DNA of 43,144 nt, taken from contig JANMVT010000085.1 in the NCBI GenBank assembly GCA_031392945.1, positions 1 to 43,144 of the forward strand, given 5' to 3'. The notes under the pieces are model-generated. The model made no database searches and had not been told where the DNA came from. It was given only the letters and a program-made list of their open reading frames with translations. The stretch comes from JANYCG01 sp031392945. Its GTDB lineage: Bacteria > Pseudomonadota > Gammaproteobacteria > Burkholderiales > Burkholderiaceae_C. The position numbers and the translations under genes were made by a program. Below, piece by piece: positions 15,332 to 22,833 of the stretch (within the stretch, counting starts at the first letter, position 1; each line of letters begins with the position of its first letter).

Positions 15332-15444
15332 AGATCAAAACACTCAGCGTCCCCGACTTTCGTGCTTTCCCCGGCCCGGCACCTGCGGCATTTGGCTGGA
15401 CTCTGCCTGTTGTGGTGGAAAATCACCGTACAAACTTTAATTGA
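15328..15444 (+). pseudogene. 5' stub of an AAA/SMC-like ATPase gene
   Basis: A GTG at 15328 overlaps the preceding stop (GTGA) and opens VKIKTLSVPDFRAFPGPAPA then AFGW, which resembles the start of RecF/SMC-like AAA ATPases, where (L/V)xDFRAFPGP is followed by the Walker A motif. Here the homology ends after about 24 residues with no GxxGxGKS/T, and the frame stops at 15444. It abuts the diguanylate cyclase gene, so this looks like a deletion scar of a larger operon. The identification rests on a short segment. Confidence 0.45.
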
Positions 15445-15464
15445 CGCAGCAGCAATTGCCAACA

Positions 15465-16937
15465 ATGAGGCCTCGCCCAGTTGATTCAATGACCCCTTTT
15501 GAAAAAGATGCGCAAGCGTCCACCGTCGCGCTGCTAGACCGCTTTTACAGCGTCTTCTTCTTCATTTGCGTCGTTTTTTTGGCGGTGGGCGTTCCGTTTG
15601 TCTTCCATCGCAAGGCGGCAACCGCTGTAGCCGCTTTGGCCATGGGCGTTGCGGTTTTGTTGTCTTGGCGCATGAGCCGGCGCGGGCAACCGCAAAAGTC
15701 GCTCAAACTGTTCTCTGTCGGCTTGTGGCTGCTGCTGGTGGGCCTGATTTACGGCGGTTTGCCGCCAGTTGCCGCTGGCACTGCTGTGGCCATGGCCATG
15801 ATGCTGGCCGTGGTCGTCAGTGTGCGTTCCGGGATGGTTTTTGGCGTCAGCTATTTGCTGGCCTGGCTGCTGTACATCGGCTTGCAGGCGGCGCACCTGG
15901 CGCCCGAGCCCTACTTCGCCGGGTCCATCATGACAGGGTGGCTCATAGGCGCGGTCGCCATCTGGCTGGTGCTGTTGCCGGTTCCCGAGCTGATTCGCAG
16001 CCTGCACAAGGCCGCATCCCTGCAACGCGCCGTGATAGAAGCCACCACGGATGGCATCCTGGTGGTGAACAACGAGGGCAAGGTCGAAACCTACAACCAG
16101 CGTTTCATGGACCTGTGGCAAATTCCGCCGCAATCCATCAACACCCGCATTGACAGCGAGCTGCTGAATTTTGTGATGCAACAACTGGTCGATCCAGACT
16201 TGTTCATGCAAAAGGTGCAGGAACTGTATGCGCATCCTGAAATGCCGAGCCTGGACACCCTGGTGTTCAAGGACGGCCGCCATTTCGAGCGGCATTCCCA
16301 TCCCCAGCGGCTGGACGGGAAAGTCGTGGGCCGGGTGTGGAGCTTTCGTGATGTGACTGAAAGGGAGAAGGCCCAGGCGGAAATCCATCGCCTGGCGTTT
16401 CATGATGCGCTGACCCTGTTGCCCAACCGGCGTTTGCTCGATGACCGGCTGGAACAGGCAATGGCTGCTTGCAGGCGCAGCGGCCAAAAGGGGGCGCTGC
16501 TGTTTCTGGACCTGGACAATTTCAAGGCGCTCAATGATGTCCGTGGCCATGGGGTGGGCGATACGCTGCTGGTCGAAGTGGCGCGGCGCATCTCCAGTTG
16601 CGTGCGCCAGATTGACACGGTAGCGAGATTTGGGGGTGATGAATTCGTGGTGATCCTGGGCAATCTGGAAATCGACCTGGATGCTGCGCGTCTACATATC
16701 AAACTGGTCGCCGAGAAGATCAGGCTTGCGCTGGCGCTACCCTACGAATTGACCGTCACACAAGAAGATGGTTCGGGCACCCGGGTAGAGCACCACTGTA
16801 CCGCGAGCATTGGCGTCGCCTTGTTCCCTGAGCAAAAAGCCGACGCTGAAGAGGTTCTCAAGCGGGCCGACGCCGCCATGTACCAGGCCAAGTCGTCAGG
16901 GCGCAATTCCATCAGTTTTTACAAAGCCGTTGGGTAA
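15465..16937 (+). CDS. Membrane-bound PAS-GGDEF diguanylate cyclase
   Basis: A 490-residue signalling enzyme making c-di-GMP. Five to six hydrophobic helices (about residues 20-180) form an N-terminal membrane sensor. A PAS domain follows (AVIEATTDGILVVNNEGKVE; ending VVGRVWSFRDVTEREKA), then a GGDEF domain with DALTLLPNRRLL, LFLDLDNFKALND, the product-inhibition RxxD site (RQID), an intact RFGGDEFVV active site five residues later, and CTASIGVALFP. No EAL domain. Start uncertain: ATG at 15465 or 15489. Neither has a good ribosome site, and a TTG at 15441 overlaps the stub upstream. Its own promoter may have been lost when the island formed. Confidence 0.9.
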   Translation: MRPRPVDSMTPFEKDAQASTVALLDRFYSVFFFICVVFLAVGVPFVFHRKAATAVAALAMGVAVLLSWRMSRRGQPQKSLKLFSVGLWLLLVGLIYGGLPPVAAGTAVAMAMMLAVVVSVRSGMVFGVSYLLAWLLYIGLQAAHLAPEPYFAGSIMTGWLIGAVAIWLVLLPVPELIRSLHKAASLQRAVIEATTDGILVVNNEGKVETYNQRFMDLWQIPPQSINTRIDSELLNFVMQQLVDPDLFMQKVQELYAHPEMPSLDTLVFKDGRHFERHSHPQRLDGKVVGRVWSFRDVTEREKAQAEIHRLAFHDALTLLPNRRLLDDRLEQAMAACRRSGQKGALLFLDLDNFKALNDVRGHGVGDTLLVEVARRISSCVRQIDTVARFGGDEFVVILGNLEIDLDAARLHIKLVAEKIRLALALPYELTVTQEDGSGTRVEHHCTASIGVALFPEQKADAEEVLKRADAAMYQAKSSGRNSISFYKAVG

Positions 16938-16948
16938 ATTGAGCCGCC

Positions 16949-17125
16949 CTACGCAATGCGTTCAAGAATCAGCACTGCAAAGAAGCCAAAGGCGGCGATC
17001 AGCGTCCACTTGAGGGTGAGCAGGCCCCAGCGCTTGAAGCGCTGCTGCGCGGTGCCTGCATAGAACGCGAACGAGACGCCAGCGGCAATCAGCAGCAAAA
17101 GGATGAGCCAGCGAAACAGGAGCAT
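16949..17125 (-). CDS. Small membrane protein downstream of lpxC
   Basis: A 58-residue protein starting MLLFRWLILLLLIAAGVSFA, continuing FYAGTAQQRFKRWGLLTLKW and ending TLIAAFGFFAVLILERIA. Two hydrophobic helices (about 3-22 and 37-55) with a positive loop (RFKR) between them. ATG at 17123-17125, TAG at 16949-16951. It lies 26 bases after lpxC on the same strand, the last gene of the dcw transcript, and converges on the cyclase gene (11-base gap). Unknown function, but the hydrophobic pattern and position support a real gene. Confidence 0.72.
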   Translation of the reverse strand: MLLFRWLILLLLIAAGVSFAFYAGTAQQRFKRWGLLTLKWTLIAAFGFFAVLILERIA

Positions 17126-17151
17126 GGGTCTTGCCGAACAGCGTCCGGGCG

Positions 17152-18075
17152 CTACCAGGCGCGCGCCAGTTGGCCAAAGCCTGCGGGCGCGAGTTTGTCG
17201 TCTTCAAAGCTCACCACTTCCCACGCGTCGGCCCGTGCAAGAAGGGCGCGCGCCAACTGGTTGTTGAGCGCATGGCCAGACCGGAAGGCGCTGTAGCTCG
17301 CCAACAACGGCTTGCCCAGCATGTACATGTCGCCCATGGCGTCGAGGATTTTGTGCTTGACGAATTCGTCGTCGTAACGCAAGCCGCCAGCGTTGAGCAC
17401 CTTGTAGTCGTCCATCACAATGGCGTTGTCCAGGCCGCCGCCCAGGCCCAGGCCGTTGACACGCATGGTCTCGACATCTTTGGTAAAGCCGAAGGTGCGG
17501 GCGCGGGCGATGTCGCGCGAATAGGAGTTGAGGCTCATGTCAAACTCCACCCGCTGGCCGGTCGAGTCCACCGCCGGGTGGTCGAATTCAATCTCGAAAC
17601 TCAGGCGGTAGCCGTGGAACGGGTCAAGACGCGCCCACCGCCCGTTGTCGCCCTCGCCGGCACGCACCTCCACCGGCTGGGTCACGCGGATGAAGCGGCG
17701 CGGCGCGTTTTGGAACTCGATGCCCGCGCTTTGCAGCAGGAACACAAAGGACGCGGCCGAGCCGTCCAGGATCGGCACCTCTTCGGCCGTGATGTCCACG
17801 TACATGTTGTCCAGCCCCAAACCCGAACAGGCCGACATCAGGTGCTCGACCGTGGCCACCTTGGCGCCGCCGTTGGACACCGTGGTGGCCATGCGTGTGT
17901 CTGTCACCGCGCCGGCCGACATGGGGATGTCCACCGGCACCGGCAAATCCACCCGCCGGAAGACGATGCCCGTGTCCGGCGGCGCCGGGCGCAGCGTAAG
18001 CTCCACCCGCTGGCCGCTGTGCACCCCCACGCCAACGGCGCGGGTGAGGGATTTGAGGGTTCGTTGTTTCAGCAC
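17152..18075 (-). CDS. lpxC: UDP-3-O-acyl-GlcNAc deacetylase LpxC
   Basis: A 307-residue zinc deacetylase performing the committed step of lipid A synthesis. Start GTG at 18073-18075 (LKQRTLKSLTRAVGVGVHSG) preceded by AGGA. Zinc ligands: His in TVEHLMSA (about residue 78), His and Asp in KHKILDAMGD. The general-base Glu lies in the TAEEVPILDGSAASF region and the catalytic His in FRSGHALNNQLARALL. It terminates the dcw cluster as in many proteobacteria. The upstream gap to ftsZ holds a ~160-bp repeat, so it may depend on its own promoter or read-through. Confidence 0.96.
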   Translation of the reverse strand: MLKQRTLKSLTRAVGVGVHSGQRVELTLRPAPPDTGIVFRRVDLPVPVDIPMSAGAVTDTRMATTVSNGGAKVATVEHLMSACSGLGLDNMYVDITAEEVPILDGSAASFVFLLQSAGIEFQNAPRRFIRVTQPVEVRAGEGDNGRWARLDPFHGYRLSFEIEFDHPAVDSTGQRVEFDMSLNSYSRDIARARTFGFTKDVETMRVNGLGLGGGLDNAIVMDDYKVLNAGGLRYDDEFVKHKILDAMGDMYMLGKPLLASYSAFRSGHALNNQLARALLARADAWEVVSFEDDKLAPAGFGQLARAW

Positions 18076-18094
18076 TTTCCTATTTTACTAAGCC

Positions 18095-18253
18095 GCCGCG
18101 CCGGGCCGCCCCAAGCAAGGCACGGCCCCCTCGGGGCTGAGCGCAGCGGCTCCAAGTCGGCCTGCGCCGACTTGGACTGCGCGAAGAGCTGTCGCCTCTG
18201 GCGACCAGCCTGTCCAGGAAGCCACACGCAGTGGGCGACCGTGGGGGCAACAT
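18095..18253. repeat. ~159-bp intergenic element, copy A (ftsZ/lpxC gap)
   Basis: Starts GCCGCGCCGGGCCGCCCCAA, has CCCCCTCGGGGCTGAGCGC, a perfect 10-bp hairpin (CCAAGTCGGC 18152-18161, loop CTGC, GCCGACTTGG 18166-18175), then GCGCGAAGAGC, and ends GTGGGGGCAACAT right at the ftsZ stop codon. It matches copy B at 19622-19777 along its length, but the hairpin arms differ in sequence. Confidence 0.8.
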
Positions 18254-19476
18254 CAATCTGCCTGTTTTCTGAGGAAAGCAGGGATTTCGTAATCGTCCAT
18301 GCCGCCGCTGGACAAGGCATCGACCTTGGCCGCTGCCGAGGTGCGACCGCGCCACACCGCAGGCGTGCCCATACTGCCGTAATCCGGCTGCGCGGACATC
18401 ATGGGCGACGCCGACACCTGGCCACTGGCGACGTTGTTCAGCGTGGGCACGTGAAAAGGCACATTGTCCGTGCCGGTGCGCAACACCTGCAACGGCGGCG
18501 CGGTGCGGCGCACGCCCTGGCGCGAAAGGCCAGTGGCCACCACGGTGACGCGGATGTCGTCGCCCAGCTCGTCGTCATAAGCGGTGCCGTAGATCACATG
18601 CGCATCGGCCGAGGCGTAGGCGCGGATGGTGTTCATGGCCAGCTTGGACTCGGTCAGCTTCAAGGAGCCCTTGCTGGCCGTGATCAGCACCAGCACGCCT
18701 TTGGCGCCCGACAGGTCAACCCCCTCCAGCAGCGGGCAAGCCACCGCCTGCTCGGCCGCAATGCGGGCGCGGTCCGGTCCGCCGGCCGTCGCTGTGCCCA
18801 TCATGGCTTTGCCGGGCTCGCCCATGACGGTGCGCACGTCTTCAAAGTCGACGTTCATGTGGGCGGGTACGTTGATGATTTCGGCAATGCCACCCACCGC
18901 GTTTTTGAGCACGTCATTGGCGTGCTGGAAGGCTTCGTCCTGGGTGATGTCGTCGCCAAGCACGTCAAGCAGCTTTTCGTTGAGCACCACGATCAGCGAA
19001 TCGACATTGGCCTCCAGCTCAGCCAGGCCGGTGTCGGCATTGGCCATGCGCCGGCCACCCTCGAACTCAAACGGCTTGGTCACGACACCCACGGTCAGGA
19101 TGCCCATTTCGCGCGCGATCCGCGCAATGACCGGCGCCGCGCCAGTGCCGGTGCCACCTCCCATGCCAGCCGTAATGAAGAGCATGTGGGCCCCGTCGAT
19201 GGCAGCGCGGATGTCTTCAATCGCCTGCTCGGCGGCATCACGCCCCTTGTCGGGCTTGCTGCCTGCGCCCAGGCCGGTCTTGCCAAGCTGGATGGTCTTG
19301 TGCGCCGCACTGCGGCTCAGCGCCTGCGAGTCGGTGTTGGCGCTGATGAATTCCACACCTTGCACGCCGCGCTCAATCATGTGTTCGACCGCGTTGCCCC
19401 CGCCCCCGCCGACACCGATCACCTTGATCTGGGTGCCCAGGTTGAACGCTTCCTCTTCAATCATTTCTATGCTCAT
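18253..19476 (-). CDS. ftsZ: Cell division tubulin FtsZ
   Basis: A 407-residue GTPase that builds the Z-ring. The ATG at 19474-19476 (MSIEMIEEEAFNLGTQIKVI) is chosen because GGAG lies just upstream. A longer frame only translates the upstream repeat. GVGGGGGNAV and the tubulin signature AGMGGGTGTGAAPV (about residue 104) bind GTP, with the T7 loop in the DVRTVMGEPGKAMMG region. The C-terminal DDYEIPAFLRKQAD is the conserved peptide that binds FtsA and ZipA. Unusually, both sides of the gene carry copies of the same ~157-bp repeat. The 305-base gap to ftsA leaves room for a dedicated ftsZ promoter. Confidence 0.98.
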   Translation of the reverse strand: MSIEMIEEEAFNLGTQIKVIGVGGGGGNAVEHMIERGVQGVEFISANTDSQALSRSAAHKTIQLGKTGLGAGSKPDKGRDAAEQAIEDIRAAIDGAHMLFITAGMGGGTGTGAAPVIARIAREMGILTVGVVTKPFEFEGGRRMANADTGLAELEANVDSLIVVLNEKLLDVLGDDITQDEAFQHANDVLKNAVGGIAEIINVPAHMNVDFEDVRTVMGEPGKAMMGTATAGGPDRARIAAEQAVACPLLEGVDLSGAKGVLVLITASKGSLKLTESKLAMNTIRAYASADAHVIYGTAYDDELGDDIRVTVVATGLSRQGVRRTAPPLQVLRTGTDNVPFHVPTLNNVASGQVSASPMMSAQPDYGSMGTPAVWRGRTSAAAKVDALSSGGMDDYEIPAFLRKQAD

Positions 19477-19781
19477 GTGATTCTCCAAAAAATGCAGTTG
19501 CCTAAAATTGTTGCCTCGATTTAATTCTTGTCGCGATTCATGAAGGCGGGTCGGTGCACCGCCATCGCCAGTGCGGACTTCCGCGCGCCAACCACAAACA
19601 ATTGCTTTGTCGAATTGGCCCGTCGCGCCGGGCCGCCCCAAGCAGGGCCGGCCCCCTCGGGGCTGAGCGCTGCGGCTCCAATCCTGCATGTGCAGGATTG
19701 GACAGCGCGAAGAGCCGTTGCCTCTGGCATCGGCACGTCCAGCGCAGTACACGAAGTGACAAGCGTGGGGGCGACATATCT
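19477..19781. other. 305-base ftsA-ftsZ gap
   Basis: No gene. The right half (19622-19777) is copy B of the intergenic element, directly after the ftsA stop. The left ~145 bases form the ftsZ leader, with TTGTCGAATTGG-type and AT-rich stretches near 19500-19530 and the GGAG ribosome site next to the ATG. A promoter for ftsZ is likely here but I cannot pin one hexamer pair. Confidence 0.5.
19622..19777. repeat. ~156-bp intergenic element, copy B (ftsA/ftsZ gap)
   Basis: Same order of blocks as copy A: GTCGCGCCGGGCCGCCCCAA, CCCCCTCGGGGCTGAGCGC, a perfect hairpin (CCAATCCTGC 19678-19687, loop ATGT, GCAGGATTGG 19692-19701), GCGCGAAGAGC, CGTGGGGGCGACAT, ending 4 bases from the ftsA stop codon. 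Stem sequence differs from copy A but stem length and loop length are the same. Confidence 0.8.
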
Positions 19782-21011
19782 TTAAAAATTCCCCACAAAC
19801 CAGTCTTTGACCTGGCCAAATGCGGTCTTCATCGAACCATTTTTCTGCGCCACCTTGAAACCGCGCAGCCGCGCCAACCGGGCTTCTTCCAGCAGGCCCA
19901 TGACCGTGGCCGCACGGGCCTGGGCCACCATGTCGGACAGGGCGCCGGTGTATTTGGGAATGCCCCGGCGCACCGGCTTGAGGAAGATGTCCTCACCCAG
20001 TTCCACCATGCCCGGCATGACGCAGCTTCCCCCAGTGAGCACAATGCCGCTGGACAGCAGCTCTTCATAACCCGAGCCGCGAATCACCTGCTGCACCAGC
20101 GAGAAAATTTCTTCAACACGCGGCTCGATCACACCGGCCAGCGCCTGCCGGCCCAGCATGCGCGGGCCGCGGTCGCCCAGGCCGGGCACCTCCACCTGGG
20201 TGTCCGGGTCGGCCAGCAACTGCTTGGCGCAGCCGTTCTCGACCTTGATGTCTTCGGCGTCCTTGGTGGGTGTGCGCAGTGCCATGGCGATGTCGCTGGT
20301 GATCAGGTCCCCGGCAATCGGGATCACGGCGGTGTGGCGGATCGCGCCGTTGGTGAAGATCGCCACATCCGAGGTGCCGGCGCCAATGTCAACCAGGGCC
20401 ACACCGAGTTCACGCTCGTCTTCGGTCAGCACGGACAGGCTGCTGGCCAGCGGGTTGAGCATCAGCTGCTCGACCTCGAGCCCGCAGCGGCGCACACATT
20501 TGATGATGTTTTCGGCGGCACTTTGGGCGCCGGTCACGATATGCACCTTGGCTTCGAGCCGGATGCCGCTCATGCCGATGGGCTCCTTCACGTCCTGCCC
20601 GTCGATCACAAATTCCTGGGGCTCGACCAGCAGCAGGCGCTGGTCGGTCGAGATGTTGATGGCCTTGGCGGTTTCAACCACTCGGGCCACATCGGCCTGG
20701 GTCACTTCGCGGTCTTTCACGGCCACCATGCCGCTGGAATTGATGCCACGGATGTGGCTGCCAGTGATGCCGGTGTAAACGCGCTGGATTTTGCAGTCGG
20801 CCATCAACTCGGCTTCTTTGAGCGCCTGCTGGATGCTCTGCACTGTGGCGTCGATGTTGACCACGACGCCGCGTTTGAGCCCGTTGCTTGGCGCAATGCC
20901 CAGGCCCGCGAGCTTGAGTTCGCCGCCGGGCATGACTTCGGCCACAACCACCATCACCTTGGCGGTGCCGATGTCCAGGCCGACGACCAGATCTTTGTAT
21001 TCTTTTGCCAT
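19782..21011 (-). CDS. ftsA: Cell division actin-like protein FtsA
   Basis: A 409-residue membrane-tethered ATPase linking FtsZ to the divisome. Actin-fold phosphate loops: VVGLDIGTAKVMVVV near the N-terminus and GVALVDIGAGTSDVAIF about residue 210. GIVLTGGSCVMPGMVEL is the adenosine motif. The C-terminal amphipathic helix VKDWFVGNF is the membrane-targeting sequence. ATG at 21009-21011, 35 bases after ftsQ. Confidence 0.97.
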   Translation of the reverse strand: MAKEYKDLVVGLDIGTAKVMVVVAEVMPGGELKLAGLGIAPSNGLKRGVVVNIDATVQSIQQALKEAELMADCKIQRVYTGITGSHIRGINSSGMVAVKDREVTQADVARVVETAKAINISTDQRLLLVEPQEFVIDGQDVKEPIGMSGIRLEAKVHIVTGAQSAAENIIKCVRRCGLEVEQLMLNPLASSLSVLTEDERELGVALVDIGAGTSDVAIFTNGAIRHTAVIPIAGDLITSDIAMALRTPTKDAEDIKVENGCAKQLLADPDTQVEVPGLGDRGPRMLGRQALAGVIEPRVEEIFSLVQQVIRGSGYEELLSSGIVLTGGSCVMPGMVELGEDIFLKPVRRGIPKYTGALSDMVAQARAATVMGLLEEARLARLRGFKVAQKNGSMKTAFGQVKDWFVGNF

Positions 21012-21046
21012 GTTGGATCCTGATTTATCTGCTGCTCTGATTCATG

Positions 21047-21835
21047 TCACTTCGCCTTCGCCAATGGCACAGTCGTGGTCACCCCGCGCAGGCGGATGGC
21101 ATAACCGTCGTCGTGGCGCAGGTCGGCGGATTCCAGCGCCTCGGGTTTGCGCCCGTGTTTGGCCGTGACCTGGGTCAGGGTCTTGAGGAACACCGTGGCG
21201 CGCGCCGCCACCTCGTCCACCGTGCCGCGCCCGAGTTGCAGGGTCGCACCCGTATCCAGCCGGGCTACCCAACTGCCGCGCCCGGTCAACCCCAGCTCAT
21301 CCACTACAAAATCCATGTCGGCAAAAAGCCGCTGCAGGGCCTGGTGCGCCAGCAACACCTGGACCGCCTGGCCATCCGGGCCGTTGAGGCGGGGCAGCGA
21401 GTCCTGCTCGATCTCGTCCACATTCGCCTCAAACACTTCGCCAAAATTGTTCAGCAGGCGCGATTCACCCTCGGGCCCCCAATAAGCCACGGCCTGGTGC
21501 TCCTGCAAGACAACCTTGAGGCGGTTCGGGAATTCGCGCTTGACAACGGCGCGGCGCACCCAGGGGACGGCCTCAAAGGTCTGGCGCGCCCGCGCCAGGT
21601 CCATCGTGAAAAAGCTGCCGCCCAGCCGGGGCGCCACATTGGCCCGCAGGGTCAGCGCGTTGTTGTGGCTGGTGTCGCCCGTCACGACGATTTTGCCGAT
21701 GGCGAACAGCGGCGTCCGCAAGCCCCAGGCGACGAGCGCGCCAACCACCAGGCAGACAAAAATGACCGCCAGCGCTTGGGCCACGCCCGTCATCAGCCTG
21801 ACATCCAGCGGGGCGATCAGGGCCTCCTGGTTCAT
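21047..21835 (-). CDS. ftsQ: Cell division protein FtsQ
   Basis: A 262-residue bitopic divisome protein. I take the ATG at 21833-21835 (MNQEALIAPLDVRLMTGVAQ), which overlaps the ddl stop by four bases. A longer frame of 17 residues lies inside ddl. Membrane helix about residues 16-37 (ALAVIFVCLVVGALVAWGL), a POTRA domain (FAIGKIVVTGDTSHNNALTL, then ARQTFEAVPWVRRAVVKREF), then the beta domain (VVLQEHQAVAYWGPEGESRL). It recruits FtsB and FtsL. Identification is firm from position and domain order. Confidence 0.94.
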   Translation of the reverse strand: MNQEALIAPLDVRLMTGVAQALAVIFVCLVVGALVAWGLRTPLFAIGKIVVTGDTSHNNALTLRANVAPRLGGSFFTMDLARARQTFEAVPWVRRAVVKREFPNRLKVVLQEHQAVAYWGPEGESRLLNNFGEVFEANVDEIEQDSLPRLNGPDGQAVQVLLAHQALQRLFADMDFVVDELGLTGRGSWVARLDTGATLQLGRGTVDEVAARATVFLKTLTQVTAKHGRKPEALESADLRHDDGYAIRLRGVTTTVPLAKAK

Positions 21836-22833
21836 GGCTTGGGCCCGGCTTTTCCGCTCGATGCGCCGCTGCCGCGTGCGGGCCAATCAAGCGCTGCCAG
21901 TTGCAATATCTGGACACACAGATCGGGGTAACTGATGCCGGCGGCCTTGGCTGACATGGGCACGAGCGAGTGCGAGGTCATGCCGGGGGAGGTGTTCATC
22001 TCCAGCAAAAAGGGCTTGCGGTCGCTGGCGCGGACCATCAAGTCGGCCCGCGCCCAGCCACGGCAACCCAGGCTGCGGTAGGCAGCCAGCACGATGCGCG
22101 ATATCTCGTGCTCCTCCTCCCCGGCCAAGCCGCTGGGGCACTGGTACTTCACCACGTCGGTGAAATATTTGTTCTGGTAGTCATAGGCGCCTTCCGGGGC
22201 TTTGATGCGCACCACCGGAAGGGCGCGTGCGTCGGCGCCGCTGCCAATCACCGGGCAGGTCACTTCCTCGCCGTCGATGAATTCCTCGCACAACACATCG
22301 GGGTCGTAACGCGCGGACAGGGCCACGGCGTCCTGCATTTGCGAATATCCCATGACTTTGCTCACGCCAATGGAAGAGCCCTCGCGCGGCGGCTTCACGA
22401 TCAGGGGCAAGCCCAGTTCGTCGGGCACCCGGACGAGCTGTTCGCGCGCCTGTTGCCCGGCGCCCAGCACGACATAACGCGGCGTCGGCAGGCCCACGGC
22501 CGTCCAGACGCGTTTGGTCATGACCTTGTCCATGGCGATACTGGAGGCCATGACGCCGGAACCGGTGTAGGGAATGCCCAAAAGCTCCAGCGCGCCTTGC
22601 ACCGCCCCGTCTTCGCCCAGGCGCCCATGCAGGGCGATGAAGCAGCGCTCGAACCCGTCACGCGAGAGATCGTCCATGGCACGCTCGGCCGGATCAAAGG
22701 CATGGGCGTCCACACCCGCGGAACGCAGGGCCTGCAAGACGCAGCTGCCTGACATCAGCGAAATCTCGCGCTCGGCCGAGCTGCCGCCCATCAGCACCGC
22801 TGTTTTGCCGAAATTGGAAGAAATATGGCTCAT
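21832..22833 (-). CDS. ddl: D-alanine--D-alanine ligase
   Basis: A 333-residue ATP-grasp ligase making D-Ala-D-Ala for the peptidoglycan stem. KTAVLMGGSSAEREISLMSG at the N-terminus, the ALHGRLGEDGAVQGALELLG segment, PYTGSGVMASSIAMDKVMTK, PLIVKPPREGSSIGVSKV and LEMNTSPGMTSHSLVPMSAK near the C-terminus (ATP/Mg and D-Ala sites) are all present. ATG at 22831-22833 overlaps the murC stop (ATGA), and its own stop overlaps ftsQ. Confidence 0.97.
   Translation of the reverse strand: MSHISSNFGKTAVLMGGSSAEREISLMSGSCVLQALRSAGVDAHAFDPAERAMDDLSRDGFERCFIALHGRLGEDGAVQGALELLGIPYTGSGVMASSIAMDKVMTKRVWTAVGLPTPRYVVLGAGQQAREQLVRVPDELGLPLIVKPPREGSSIGVSKVMGYSQMQDAVALSARYDPDVLCEEFIDGEEVTCPVIGSGADARALPVVRIKAPEGAYDYQNKYFTDVVKYQCPSGLAGEEEHEISRIVLAAYRSLGCRGWARADLMVRASDRKPFLLEMNTSPGMTSHSLVPMSAKAAGISYPDLCVQILQLAALDWPARGSGASSGKAGPKP

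Noticed and set aside
17131..19524. A 797-codon open frame on the plus strand opposite lpxC and ftsZ
   Set aside because: It is antisense to two certain genes, rich in His, Gln, Arg and Gly as GC-rich shadow frames are, and shows no domain.
18253..19752. Longer FtsZ start giving 92 extra N-terminal residues
   Set aside because: The extra part translates the intergenic repeat. The ATG at 19476 has a GGAG site and gives the normal FtsZ N-terminus.
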